Assembly (NCBI RefSeq): GCF_963678635.1
Contig: NC_087066.1
Span: 42,501,777 to 42,565,776, forward strand
Direction of reading: 5' to 3'
From: Symsagittifera roscoffensis
Lineage: Eukaryota > Xenacoelomorpha > Acoela > Convolutidae
Length of the DNA: 64,000 nucleotides
The notes under the pieces: generated by a model
What the model saw: the letters and a program-made list of their open reading frames with translations, nothing else
Databases searched by the model: none
Told to the model about the DNA's origin: nothing
Made by a program: the position numbers and the translations under genes
Shown: piece after piece, positions 1 to 11,576 of the stretch
How positions within the stretch are numbered: the first letter of the stretch is position 1
How the letters are laid out: every line of letters begins with the position of its first letter

Positions 1-759
1 GAATATTTTTTGCTGATATTTAAAAAAACAACGCTGCAATTTTCTGGATTTTATCAAATTATTTTTTTTTCTGAAATGGGTGCAAAGCTCCGTTTTGTCT
101 TGGCTTAATAATATCTCTCATTGTAATATCACCATGGAGTTAATTTTCTCTTTTTCACCTGAATTGCTCTAAGTAGCAATCAATCTTACAATATCATTAA
201 ATCAACTTATGATTTCAGCCAATAAGAATGCGTATAATCGTTCTCGTATGTTCATACGTGTACAGAACATCGGCGACGGTCCTTGCAGGCGCCCTTCATT
301 CTGAGAAGTCTCTTCACCACTTATTCCAGAAGTAAATCATAGTCGTCGCGACATCCGACAGCCCACCAAAATTTGATCTTAGTTCAGTGTCTAAAGATAG
401 ACACCAAAACAGTTTGCAATAAAGCATAGTGACAATGCGTTCATTTGAAGTTCATTCGATACCTTGTCATGGCAATGAAAGTGCGAGAACCAAATTTCAC
501 AAGAGTTTCAGTACTTTTCATAGACCGTAAATTTAAGTCTATTTTAAATTTATTTTTCTGATTATTGAATTGATTCTATGACGATTACTTCGCTTCATTG
601 TGTGTTTCTTTCTTAAATAGTTTGTTCTTAAGTGACTATTTTTGCGAGCAGCAGTCTGAATGATAAAAGAACTGTACAATGTGCAATTTAATTAATTATA
701 TAAAACACAGAAATTTCACCGCTCAAAACATGTACAATACTTTAAACACTTTAGAATGC
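1..759. other. No gene seen
   Basis: AT-rich sequence with no ORF of note and no recognisable repeat structure. Nothing here could be tied to the phospholipase exon further right. Confidence 0.5.
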
Positions 760-1135
760 AAAAAGCCGATTTGCGCCAAGGGATTCAGGGGGGTTTTGAG
801 TCTGCGAGTGTGGCCATTGATTGTGGGGGGCTAGTCCCGCTGAGTTATTACACACTCTTTAGAGGATGCCTACTTCCGTGGCTACCTGACGGGAGGTCTC
901 AGCCCCCTGAACACATCTAACCACACTAGCACCACTTCTCACATCTAATTTCACCGGTAGAGATTCACTCAAGCTACTGTATTGAACAGAGCTAGTAAGT
1001 ATTGAATGCTTCGGTACAAACAGAGATGCGAATTTAGGCGCCGAGGTGGATTCGAACAAGCGGTCCTCCCGTACAAGCATGTTTGAAATTGAAATTCGAA
1101 GTATCCCTTTGACTAAGCCGGCCTACCATTGAGAA
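760..1135 (-). repeat. SINE-like element with tRNA-like head and 28S-like patch
   Basis: Read on the minus strand, 1119-1105 resembles a pol III A box (GGCTTAGTCAAAGGG) and 1059-1048 a B box (TTGTTCGAATCC), about 45 bases apart as in tRNA-derived SINEs. The acceptor ends do not pair, so it is not a working tRNA gene. Further along the same strand, 895-831 resembles the conserved 28S rRNA stretch around GAGTGTGTAACAACTCA, here GAGTGTGTAATAACTCA followed by ACTAGCCC. A minus-strand ORF at 859-1080 inside this repeat is not treated as a gene. The 28S match is from memory and has not been tested by alignment. Confidence 0.4.
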
Positions 1136-1672
1136 TTCACCACTCAAATATACGGCTTTGCTTTGCGTATTACCTTGCTCTTGCTTGCGTTCATTTGCGT
1201 TTATTTACAAAATAAGCAAACCAACTGGTGTGTTTTTCTAAAAATTGGAGGTGAAAGAATCAACTACGCTAAGGAAAATAGCAACGACCGCATTGCTATT
1301 TTATTGTTCCGACTTTCGATACGAAAGTAACGGAATATTTGTGCTCGGGGTGGGTTTTTTGTTTTCTTCAGACAAATTTCGACTTTTTAACTAGCCGTTT
1401 TTGACGGAATTTTTTTATATCATTCGAAAGGTATTGTTGTCCTGAGCTTAAATTTGAAAAGATATTTCACCTGTGATCATTTTTCGTAAAGTTATGGGGG
1501 TTTAAAGATTGGCATTTTGGCCAATTTGGGACAATTAACGCGCGATATATTTCGCGCTATTAACGCGTAAGTGGAGATTTAATCCGCCTTAGATATCGTT
1601 CCAAATTGGTTGAAAGAAGCTTATTTGCCATAATTGATTTGTTACAAGGAGCTAAATCTATCTTTTTGAAAT
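1136..1672. other. Intergenic, no gene seen
   Basis: AT-rich. A short palindromic patch (ACGCGCGATATATTTCGCGC, about 1540-1560) stands out, but no gene or element could be supported. Confidence 0.4.
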
Positions 1673-2298
1673 TTGGACCGCATCATCCTTAAGATTGTCT
1701 ACGTTAAATTTTTGCATCATGAAGTTCAGGATGACTTTCTGTACTAAAGATGTGAGCATGGATTGATGCAGAGGATTAAAACCAAAGAGAAACTACTAAA
1801 CTTATCTTTTTGAAAATTACACAGTTTGCAAATTGTCTGTTTAATTTTCCTTTTCTACGATATTTCATTTTGATTTGATTCTAATTCAAATCTTTTCTTT
1901 TTTCTATCAAAAAATGTAACAAAAATTGCTGGTTATGACAATCAGGTGGACATACATTTAAGATAAGGGGTTAATTCATGCCCAAATTTCCATTTTTCCT
2001 TTAACTACATAAAATTGAAATCTGAGCTTAACTCAGTCTTGTAAAGTGCTTTATTCCTGTGGTTAATAAACACAATGATCGTCTTTCTTCATTTCTATTC
2101 CTGTGGTTAAAAACACCATGATCGTCTTTCGTCATTTGTTTTCCGTGGTGGGTTTGTGCGAAACCACAAGATTATATTTTCCACCTTTTATATATATATA
2201 CAATTTTACACTTTGTCCTTCATTGTTCAAACATTTGATAATTAGCCTTAATCTCCGAATGTAATTCGGGATTTTGAATATTTGGTCATTTTATATTG

Positions 2299-2984
2299 AT
2301 GTTTAGCAAAATGGAATATGACCCAATTTTAAACTGGAACTGCAGAAATGCAGACCCTGCACCAGAGGAATTTAAAAGAAAGCTGCCTCTCAGGAAGAAA
2401 CAACGGAAACCGGTAGCAGTTCAATCTTTGTCAATGGACGACGGGTTTAATAAGAACCCTCGCAATTTTCCCAGTTTAACCCAAAGATTGGAACTGCAGA
2501 AGTGCAGAGAAACCAAATTGGATACGGAAAATCCAAAATATATAACGAGTTTAAAGTACTCAATAAAGGAAAATTATAACAGATGGAAACTGCCATCGTT
2601 CATTGAAGTCGTCAACTCAACGACAATGGAAAAGGCGATGATGCCTATCGACTTCATAACCCAGCCAGAAGTGGTTATAAAGAACGAAAACAACTTCTGG
2701 AAATTAAAGAAGAGGGAGGACACGGCTACATCCTCAAGGCAGGAGGCACGCAAGTCACCATCCCGTTCGAGGGAATAACAGCTTTTCCGAACCAAAAAAA
2801 AAACAGACAGGAAGAACAGGACGACATTCAAGAACTTACGGACGGAATGAGCAGACTTCGAATCAAGAACAAGATCAAAAAGAAGAAAATCGTGAAGTTG
2901 TAACAAAAACTCGAGGCTTCACAGAGGAAGATAGCGATCCTCAGATCATACAACGTGGAGCTAGAATTCGGAAGGAAGCTCTAG
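2299..2984 (+). pseudogene. Family A coiled-coil ORF, copy 1 (broken)
   Basis: The reading frame opens at ATG 2299 and encodes a Lys/Arg-rich protein. Residues around 30-40 are strongly basic, and the far C-terminus (about 2840-2980) is a Lys/Glu/Gln/Leu-rich probable coiled coil. The frame stops at about 2778 after a shift near 2720, and the coiled-coil part carries a further in-frame TAA near 2900 where the other copy has CAA. No signal peptide, membrane segment, zinc knuckle or enzyme motif is visible, so it does not look like a standard envelope or pol domain. It lies where some Gypsy elements carry env, between pol and the 3' LTR. Function unknown. Confidence 0.6.
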
Positions 2985-3116
2985 ATAAAACCTAACTTAT
3001 CTTTATAACTTTTTCATTCGATGTTTTTTTAAAAATTTTATAACTATAGTATTTAACCATTAAAGTGTTTAAATTTTCACCATGGTAACTGTAAGAATCG
3101 AACAGCCTAATTTTGT

Positions 3117-3132
3117 AAAACAAAGGGGTGAG
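3117..3132 (+). other. Polypurine tract, copy 1
   Basis: Purine-rich run ending in AAAGGGGTGAG immediately before the LTR start, matching 16188-16201 in the other copy. This is the expected place for plus-strand DNA priming. Confidence 0.65.
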
Positions 3133-3133
3133 T

Positions 3134-4289
3134 TGTAGTATTGAGAAATACTACACAGACAAAAGATCATTGTCTTAATTGTTTATTTAACGACCCAATT
3201 CTAAATTGGAGCGTGCCATTTAAATTAAAGCCTCTTTTCACTAAATCAGATATTGACTGATTTACTCTTATTAGGACTATAAAATCTTGTTTTGAAAATC
3301 CACTCCTTTTTAAATACTTGTCCAATTTTTCTAATTTTTTAATGCTCAATATTTTAAAAGGGCGGCGATTATTAATACGTCCCTTTTAACTTAACTTGAA
3401 ACAAACTGGATAAATATTTAGCAGTCTTGCCGGCTGCACTGAAATTCTCCTTGCTTTGATTAATCAGAGATGCACCTGCAATATGATGCATCAGAGAGAG
3501 TAATATGAATTTTTAATAAGACAAACTGAAGGCCTCGGTTTTTATCAAAGGGGACTAATAAGTTAAAAATATTTGATTTGGAAAAAATCAAATAAAAACT
3601 AGTTGAAAATTCCCTTATTAGAAAGGGAGAACAAAGGAGCAGGTGAAACCTGAATAATTAAAGATTGAATCAGCCGCCGGTTTATGCTTACGAGCAAAAG
3701 GACTGGCCTGAAATCTTCAGTGTTTCATTTTGCTCAGTAAGCAGCAAGTTAGATATCTTCAGTTAGACTTTTTCAAAAAATAAACAATTTTTCTTTTCTG
3801 CCTTTACAGTAAAATTAAACTAGTCTTTTTTCACAAATAAAATAGAGAATAAATTCTCATTTCAAGTTCGATAAAATTATAAATCGAGATACTCGAGATA
3901 ACCACATCTGATAAAGTCTGGACTACAAGTACCCAAAGGACTACGGCAAAAACGATACTGACGACCAAACCAGAAGTGCCGAAGTGGACACAACCAAGGG
4001 CGACCCATTCATACTAATCAGCCATCGACCTTAGTAAGAAGATAAAATATTGATGAACAAAATAAGATTAGCTCAACCTCCCCTCATAGGTATATTTCTC
4101 TAAGCTGTTCGATTCGTTTATATAATCTAATAACCCAGTGGTTTGTATTTAACCAATTAATTAATTCATACCTTTTCTAACTACTGTTTCTACTCTAACT
4201 TTTGTCAAGACAATTTGACGATTTAAGGTGAGACTTATAACTTAGGATAAAATTACTAAGCATTCAACCAGCAATGAGCGCTTAGTAAA
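3134..4289 (+). repeat. Family A LTR, copy 1 (3' LTR)
   Basis: An LTR of about 1156 bp, starting TGTAGTATTGAG and ending GCTTAGTAAA as in the two other copies. The first 22 bases form an inverted repeat (TGTAGTATT / AATACTACA) and the last 30 contain ACTAAGC / GCTTAGT. An antisense ORF (3349-3167) recurs in all three LTRs. Confidence 0.75.
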
Positions 4290-5269
4290 CCCGCATCCAA
4301 GTTTAGGCGTAAGTAATCAATTATAACGGATTATTACGATGATTTTATGACAACTATAATCGAATATAATTATCAAAATTAGGTCTTTAAGGGATTTATA
4401 ATTGATTATAATCGTGATATTTTCCAAGAGAAAATAATCTCTTGTAATGGATTATAATTGATTATAGTTCTTACTAAAAACCCTTAAAATCAATTATAAT
4501 CGATTATAATCGATTATAATTGATTAAAATCTCTTATTTTGCCGAAGTTTTCCCATATTCGAATTATATCTTATGGGTTATTATTTTTGTGTCAATAAGA
4601 AAATCTCTAAAAGAGAGCTCTTGAACACTTTGGTTCATCTGAACACAAAGTTTTACCACGAAATTAAAATTTCACAGAGATTTTTTCATATGAGTGGAAA
4701 GATTCTCGCGGTAGATGAAAAATAAATTTTCCGAATCAATCATGAAGCTAAATCAATTTGCCGATGTTTTGGTGTTTAAAAAAGCTTAAAATATGCATCA
4801 CAAAACAACTCTAATGGGGAAGAAATGAAAAAAAACTTATAAGTTTGAAATAATTGGAAAACTTTGAAAAAATTTTTCTCATTTTTCATAGGAACCAACG
4901 TCCACAAAAAGCATAAAACAAACGCAATTTAAATGCAACTTTGAAGACAAAAATGGACAAACAAAAGGGATTATAACCAATTATAATCGATTATAATGGA
5001 TTTTTGTGCAAAACTAACGAAACAGAAACTTGAATAAAAATAATGGATTATAATCAACTATAATCGATTATAATTGTATCGAAAAAAAGACGAATAAATA
5101 ATCGATAATTGTTGATTATAATGGATTATAATTAATTATAATTTGATTTTATAAAGAGAGATTATAATCGATTATTAATTGATTAAAATCGATTGTTTCT
5201 CTTTTTTAGTGAAACTGGTACTAAAATCGTAGTGTAATCGATTATTAACGCTTGAAACTGGATGCGGGT
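4289..5269. repeat. Inverted-repeat element packed with ATTATAATCGATTATAAT palindromes
   Basis: The ends are near-perfect inverted repeats: ACCCGCATCCAAGTTTAGGCG at left, and the reverse complement of CGCTTGAAACTGGATGCGGGT at right. The interior (about 4320-4530 and 4970-5240) is dense in palindromic ATTATAATCGATTATAAT-type units. No coding capacity is visible. It abuts the end of LTR copy 1 exactly, and no clear target duplication was found. It is probably a non-autonomous DNA element (MITE or foldback type). Confidence 0.6.
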
Positions 5270-6181
5270 CTCTTCAATTTATGCTCTTGAATTCTCTTCT
5301 TCATTTTCCGTAAAATGTCTTTTGAGCGTTTTTTTTTTTGCACGATGATCGAATTTCTCCTAAGCCGGCCCATTACAAGCTTATCCCGACAAGCTTGTCC
5401 CACGACATCCCAAGCATCCCAATTTTCGGCATCAAGTGGGGGCCTAATAGCGGTTCTTGATGATCAAATTGTCTGGTGCGGTTTTTTTGTGGAGAAATGG
5501 TGCTTTTATGCTATCTTTATCTCACAATCTTCCTGGTATAAAAATCAACACAAATGAATGTACATAATTCGAATACAGTTTGTTGAGGTGTGTTTTGAGG
5601 TGAGTGTAATTCGCGTTCATGGTTAAGGGCGAGGGTAGATGAGTGATCGCGTCCAGTCATGAACTTGAACTCTTCATCATCCAAATTTTCCTTACTTGCC
5701 ATAGGCATAAGCTCTAGACAAGCTAATCCAACACTTCTTAAACATCTGTGCCTTCAAAAAATTGTTGAGTTCGCTTGTCAGAATGGTGTTCGTTAGGCAA
5801 GTAAGGAACCACCAGCGGACTTAGGGGGGGGGGACGCCCAATTACTCTAATAATGGATACGATCGGCTCATAATGCGATACTCACAAAAGGCTAGAAACA
5901 ATTCGGGTAAGTTATGTATATATTTTTTGCAGTAGCTTTGAATAAAATATTGGTCCTATCGTTGAAATTCACAATTTTACGTTATTTCCCGTTTCTCGCA
6001 GAATTTTTAAAAACTATGAAAACAGAAATTTTAGTTTCAAATACCATAAGTTTTTTTAAATTTGACCAAGTTGAGTATCAATAAAACAACTGTCAGTCAG
6101 TATCACCATAACCGGGCGTTAATTAAAAAAATGGCCAAAACACTTTATCCAGTATATTGCTTCAGAAATAGATATTTTCAG
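5270..6181. other. Intergenic or intron upstream of the phospholipase exon
   Basis: Short ORFs at 5315-5557 (+) and 5517-5708 (-) show no family features. At 5810-5846 a G-rich stretch (AGCGGACTTAGGGG...) resembles one end of the MITE at 53129-53541 and may be a remnant. An exon carrying a signal peptide for the downstream phospholipase could lie here, but I could not identify one. Confidence 0.35.
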
Positions 6182-6501
6182 ACAGTCGGTTCTTGAGCGA
6201 GTGCGAAAATATTTGTAGATCAGATGAGCACATAGTGCCAATCAAACGCTGCCCTAAACCAGCCATGAACGGGTGCGGTCCACGGGATCTACCAGGGTGG
6301 CTAAAAATGCTAACAGCCGCCATAAGCACCGATTCAGCCGAACGATGTTGCGACCAGCACGACTATTGCTACGAGGAGTGTTCTACGAATAAAGAGGAGT
6401 GCGAAGATACTTTTCGTGACTGCCTCTCAGGCTGGTATGACATATATGCCGCACTCAACTCTTTGATCGGATGTGATTCTTTCGAAAAAGCCAAACTTTA
6501 A
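6182..6501 (+). CDS. Phospholipase A2 domain protein, 3' terminal exon
   Basis: The exon opens after a 3' splice site (TATTTTCAG at about 6173-6181), not at a start codon; the frame runs open from the acceptor and ends at TAA 6499-6501. It encodes about 106 residues. Visible are a Ca2+-loop-like NGCG followed by a Pro/Gly-rich stretch, then the catalytic signature CCDQHDYCYEEC with the His-Asp pair, and further paired cysteines (CEDTFRDC). In secreted phospholipase A2, His and Asp hydrolyse the sn-2 ester of phospholipids with Ca2+. The CCxQHDxCYExC spacing recalls group XII or conodipine-type enzymes more than pancreatic or venom group I/II types. The signal peptide and first exon(s) are missing here, perhaps separated by repeat insertions. 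Whether the gene is expressed is unknown. Confidence 0.75.
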
Positions 6502-7613
6502 AGATGCACTTGTGTTCAAAAATCATCCGGCATCACAGAGTCACATATAGAGTGTCCAATATAAAGTTGAAACTTTAAAATGAAATAACGATTCCTTTTC
6601 AGTTCACTCTTGGTTTTTGCTAAAATAATACCTAAGTTACGATTCAAAATGAATTTTGCTGTTCTAAGTTTTAAACTAAAGTATATCCGCAGTGTGAAAA
6701 AATGAAAAGATTTGAATGATTTTTGTTTTAAGCAAATTTTTGCTTGACTGTTTTTGACAAAATTCTGTAGCAATTTTACGAGAGGGATGTGCGGGAAACT
6801 GGAAAATAAGTTACGTTTACTTCTGTTTAAACACTTATTTCTTGGTTTATATGAAGTTCGGGACCAAACATTTTTCTATGCCAAGTGTTTGAGGTTAATC
6901 GTGCAGTGGCTTGCACAAGGCTTTTTGAGAAATTTTAAAATTTTGTAGACCTTTTTTGGCTCTTTTTCATTTTCCCCCCACCTGGAAAAACTTACAAGTT
7001 TAATTTTTATTCACGTTATTCGATCGTTACGAAAATTGACATACGGAATAAATAGGTTATGACAAACATATTTGGTCTTTTAATTAAACTTGCAATACCA
7101 CTCGTTACACAATAAAATTCATGTTCATGTTTGGGGGACGGAAAAAGAGCCCCTTTTTTAGGTAGATCAATTTGGCTTTCCGTTTCCGAGCTGTCCAAAA
7201 AATATACTGGGCCTATTTTGTCAAAACTTTTCTGAGCCGCAGGCAATTTTTTCAAAAAACGAGCCAAAAGAGGCGGTTTTAGGCTTTTTTTGAAACAATT
7301 TGACCAAAAAGTTTTCATTAAATCGAATTTAATAATCGAAGAAAAAAACCTCATTGAGCATAAAAACCCGGTCAATTTTTGCGGAAAATTGAGCAGGAAA
7401 AAAATTATGCCATAAGAAAACACATTTTCAAATGGTTTTCATTAGGTAATAATTCAAAAGTCTCAGCTGTCTCTGAAACTGATTAAGCCTTCAAAAGGTT
7501 TTTTTGGATGATAGATTTTGTAGACTTGCTGCAGTAACGATGCACTTAGCAAAGTGTTTTGTACAGAAAAAATATTGATTGATGAATAATTTTGACGCTC
7601 TTTTTGTGAGTTT
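6502..7613. other. Intergenic, with a decayed MITE remnant
   Basis: No gene is supported. About 7185-7315 (GCCGCAGGCAA, then a run of GAGCCAAAAGAGGCGG) is clearly related to 53275-53345 inside the MITE at 53129-53541, so it is a diverged copy of that family. The minus-strand ORFs here are not conserved. Confidence 0.45.
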
Positions 7614-8766
7614 TGTAGTATTGAGAAATACTACACAGACAAAAGACCATTGTCTTAATTGTTTATTTAACGACCCAATTCTAAATTGGAGCGTGCCAGT
7701 TAAATTAAAGCCTCTTTTCACTAAATCAGATATTGACTGATTTACTCTTAATAGGACTATAAAATCTTGTTTTGAAAGTCCACTCCTTTTTAAATACTTG
7801 TCCAATTTTTCTCATTTTTTCATGCTCAATATTTTAAAAGGGCGGCGATTATTAATACGTCCATTTTAACTTAACTTGAAACAAATTGGATAAATATTTA
7901 GCAGTCTTGCCGGCTGCACTGAAATTCTCCTTGCTTTGATTAAGCAGAGATGCACCTGCAATATGATGCATCAGAGAGAATAATATGAATTTTTAATCAG
8001 ACAAACTGAAGGCTGCGGTTTTTATCAAAGGGGACTAATAAGTTAAAGATATTTGATTTGAAAAAATCAAATAAAAACTAGTTGAAAATTCCCTTATTAG
8101 AAAGGGAGAACAAAGGAGCAGGTGAAACCTGAATAATTAAAGATTGAATCAGCCGCCGGTTTATGCTTACGAGCAAAAAGACTGGCCTGAAATCTTCAGT
8201 GTTTCATTTTGCTCAGTTAGCAGCAAGTTAGATATCTTCAGTTAGATCTTTTCAAAAAATAAATAATTTTTCTTTTCTGCATTTACAGTAAAGTTAAACT
8301 AGTCTTTTTTCACAAATAAAATAGAGAATAAATTCTCATTTCAAGTTCGATAAAATTATAAAACGAGATACTCGAGATAACCCCATCTGAGGAAGTCTGG
8401 ACTACAAGTACCCAAAGGACTGTGGCAAGACGAAACTGACAACCAAACCAGAAGTGCCAAGTGGACAACATCAAGGCAACCCAAGAAATACTACTCAGTC
8501 ATCGACCTTAGTAAGAAGATAAAATATTGATGAACAAAATAAGATTAACTCAACCTCCCCTCATAGGTATATTTCTTTAAGCTGTTCGATTCGCTTATAT
8601 AATCTAATTACCCAGTGCTCTGTTTTTAACCAACTAATTAATTCATACCTTTTCTAACTATTGTTTCTACTCTATTTTTTGTCAAGACAACTTGACGATT
8701 TAAGGTGAGACTTATAATTTGGGATAAAATTACTAAGCATTCAACCAGCAATGAGCGCTTAGTAAA
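7614..8766 (+). repeat. Family A 5' LTR
   Basis: Starts TGTAGTATTGAG, ends GCTTAGTAAA and is followed two bases later by a PBS-like sequence. It has terminal hairpins at both ends (7614-7635; ACTAAGC 8732-8738 with GCTTAGT 8757-8763). The bases just before it (GTGAGTTT) partly resemble those before the 3' LTRs (GTGAGT), which is unexplained. Confidence 0.7.
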
Positions 8767-8768
8767 AC

Positions 8769-8786
8769 TGGTGCGACCGCAGCAGA
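8769..8786 (+). other. Candidate primer binding site
   Basis: TGGTGCGACCGCAGCAGA begins two bases after the 5' LTR and starts with TGG, complementary to a tRNA 3' CCA. The priming tRNA was not identified. Confidence 0.45.
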
Positions 8787-11100
8787 GAACTACTCCTTAA
8801 GAAATTCCTTTTCCAACAAACACGAAACAGCTTTCAAAATTCAAAAAAATATATTATTATTAGGATCTGTGAGTATTTGTCAGATTAGTTTCCAAGCTCA
8901 AAAAGCCAGAGACAATGGGTATCTTTCGATAGAAACACAATTTCATTGTCTTCTACTTGACAGATATTCCTAGTAGGGTTCTTGCGAAAGCATCCCCTGC
9001 GCTAGCAGTCGCCCACGATATTCCTCCATCTCGAGGTCTATTAGACGGCTTTCTAACTGACATTAGCTTATTAACTTAACTATTATCTATTATTATAATA
9101 ATATATAAAATTTCTGAAAAATTCGTTCTCTGCTTAAGTCCGCTAGTAAGATATATACGTTTTGTCCAGTAATCCACTTAATTTTTGCCGAAACTTCAGT
9201 TTAAAAATATCATCACTAAAATTAACGAAATTCTGTATTAAACTAAAGTGCTCAAAAACTTATTAAATATCTTCAATTATTTTTTCGAGGGGGTTAAGTG
9301 GTCATATGTGCGATATAAGAGTACCCTAAATTGTATGATAAATTGAATTCTTCATCACATTATCTCAAACCATCCACGATTGTTGCTATTTATTCTAATC
9401 CTTCATCATTTCTCGAGGCTTATCCTCATTTTTTCTTAAACTAATTTTAATTCTATCCACCTTAACATAACTTAAACCTAAATCATCCATCAGTAAAACT
9501 ACCAATTACTGAAACTAAGGAAGAAATTAACAAAAACCACGAAGGAAGGAACGGATTTGGGTGTTTTTTAATAAATTATTAGTTTTTTTAACACAGTTTA
9601 AATATACACCTAATAAACAATAAGATTACGCACTAAAACCAATCTTAAACGTTAACCACATAACACCAAACACCAAGTTTTAGTTTCAGCACAAAAATAT
9701 CAGGTTTCACAACAAAAACTAAGTTTAAAACACTGACCCATCCACTTTATATTGATAAACTAGGTTTCATATAATAGCATAAGCACTAAAAAATTGATTT
9801 TTACCAGCCAAAATTTTTGGTTTCAGTCTAGGTTTCAGTAATAGGGTCAAACGTTTCAGTTAAAATAAGTATAGTTTCCGGTCAAAATTTTAAGTTTCTG
9901 TAAAAGGATTTGGGTAAAACAGCAAAAGTTGAACTAGTCAAACCCAAATTTGGATACCAAAACCTGGTCCTAAATGGTACGTTTTTGTTAGTTTCAGGTT
10001 TCAGAACACAAAAATTGAGTTTTTGGTCTCAAAATTGAGCTCCGAACGCCAAATTTTGACTTTCTAGAGAAAACTAACGGTGTTAAAACCCACCAAACCA
10101 ATTTTAAAATTTGGTTCCTAAGGCTGAAACGTACGTTTCAAAATTGGTGTTTTTGGTTTCAGAACCAAAAATCTTGCTTCCCATGTGAAATTTTTGTGAA
10201 ATATTGAAAGATAATAGGAATCCTTAATGCACTAACAAATTTTTGAACTCAAAAAACTTCTAGAAGGTGTTAGTTTGAGCCCTCAAACTTATAGTTTCAG
10301 AAAACTAAAATCGTCGTTTTAGGCTAAATTTTCATCTTTTTGGCAATTTTATTGCTGGAATAGAAATATATTAGAGACCAACCTAAATTTTCAATCTCAA
10401 AACTCTAAAACCAAGTGGTCAAACCATAGTTTCAGTTCTAGAAATCATAGTTTCAGCCCCAAAAACTTAGGTTTCCGCAAACAAAATTTTGATTTTGAAG
10501 TTGCAAACCGGTTCCAAATTCTAATTTACACTAGACCAGCTATCAAAAACCAACTTTCTATTTTCATGCATCGAGTTTGAGAGAGTTTAAGAGTTTTAGG
10601 TTTGAGATTTCAAAAACTAATATTAAGATATCAAAAGATTCGGTTTTCACAAATTTTTTTGCAAGATAAACCATAAACTAGGTATACTAAAGCTTCTAGA
10701 CAATTTTAAGATTAAAAAAACTCAACTTCAGCTACCATAGTTTCAGGTTTCAGATTATCGTTTCAGTCAAAAATTTTTGTAAAAATTTTAACAAAAAAAT
10801 TAAGTAGTGAGCCAATAATAGCCCAAAAAGACATATAATTATATTGTTAACCATACCAAAAGCATCAATTAAACTTATGTTGAAGAAAGTTTCAGGTTTC
10901 AGTTAAGGTTTCAGCGAATAAAAACTTGAAAAACTTAGAAAAAATTTTAGAATTTTTTTTCCAAAATTTTTTTTATTCTTATTTTATTATTAATAACCTT
11001 TGTTAATATTCAATAATTCCTCGGAGGTTTTCATTACTCTAAAACATACTAATCAAATAGTACAACTTAGCTTAAGAAAAAGAAAACATCGTAAAAATTA
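8787..11100 (+). repeat. Element leader with strand-biased GTTTCAG motif array (about 9590-10960)
   Basis: There is no long ORF. From about 9590 to 10960 the plus strand carries GTTTCA-type motifs some 25 times, often doubled as AGTTTCAGGTTTCAG, spaced irregularly and joined by A- and C-rich spacers. The complementary TGAAAC is rare. It may be an old, degenerated tandem array in the 5' untranslated leader of the element. Confidence 0.5.
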
Positions 11101-11376
11101 ATGTCAACACATTTTAAAATTGACGTCAGTACAATAAATTTAAAACTCAAATTAGGAAATAAAGTCTCTAACATCATATGGTATATCACTAACACGGAAA
11201 AAGATCATATTAGTATACTAGCAAAACACCCTAACGACGATAAACGCGAATTATACATCTTTTTTCGACGATACACTCCAGAAATTGACACAATTCTTCA
11301 GCAAATAAAAATACCAAATAATATAATTTATATACCGCAAGAACGATTAATTGCTTCACTCCCGATTGCTTTTTGA
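11101..11376 (+). CDS. Small ORF upstream of gag, unit 1
   Basis: A 91-residue ORF from ATG 11101 to TGA 11374-11376, preceded by an A-rich stretch (AAGAAAAAGAAAAC). It is Lys/Ile/Asn-rich with the pattern NLKLKLxNK, IIWYIxN, KDxIxIL, KHP, EL.I, TPxI and IL. No known domain, signal peptide or membrane segment is visible. The same pattern recurs at 11577-11860, so the sequence has been duplicated as a coding unit. Both lie about 0.1-0.9 kb before gag inside the retroelement. It may be a matrix-like or accessory product; function unknown. Confidence 0.5.
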   Translation: MSTHFKIDVSTINLKLKLGNKVSNIIWYITNTEKDHISILAKHPNDDKRELYIFFRRYTPEIDTILQQIKIPNNIIYIPQERLIASLPIAF

Positions 11377-11576
11377 TATCATAATATACCTAAGCACAAA
11401 ACTACTTGCATTTTAATCAATTTTCATTAAAAACACAAGTTTTTCCTTTTTAACTTTTCCCAAAATTAAAAACATAACAAGTTCATTCCAAATTGATTTG
11501 AAAAATTTAAATATTCTTTATATTGTTTATCATTCCCTAAATAATTATTGATGTCCCTAAAATGAGGTAAAAGGCT

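Larger units (their letters stand above)
1673..4289 (+). mobile_element. LTR retrotransposon family A, 5'-truncated copy 1
   Basis: Homology with the larger family member starts abruptly at 1673 (matching 14773) and continues through the coiled-coil ORF, polypurine tract and complete LTR. This copy differs from the 16203-17354 LTR much more than the two LTRs of the larger element differ from each other, for example around 3900-4020. It is therefore a separate, older insertion that has lost its 5' portion. No target duplication can be seen because the left side is truncated. Confidence 0.75.

Noticed and set aside
7614-8766. Family A unit as a Helitron or Helentron because of its 3' hairpin
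   Set aside because: The PBS after one copy, polypurine tract before the others and the gag/protease between two matching copies fit LTRs better.
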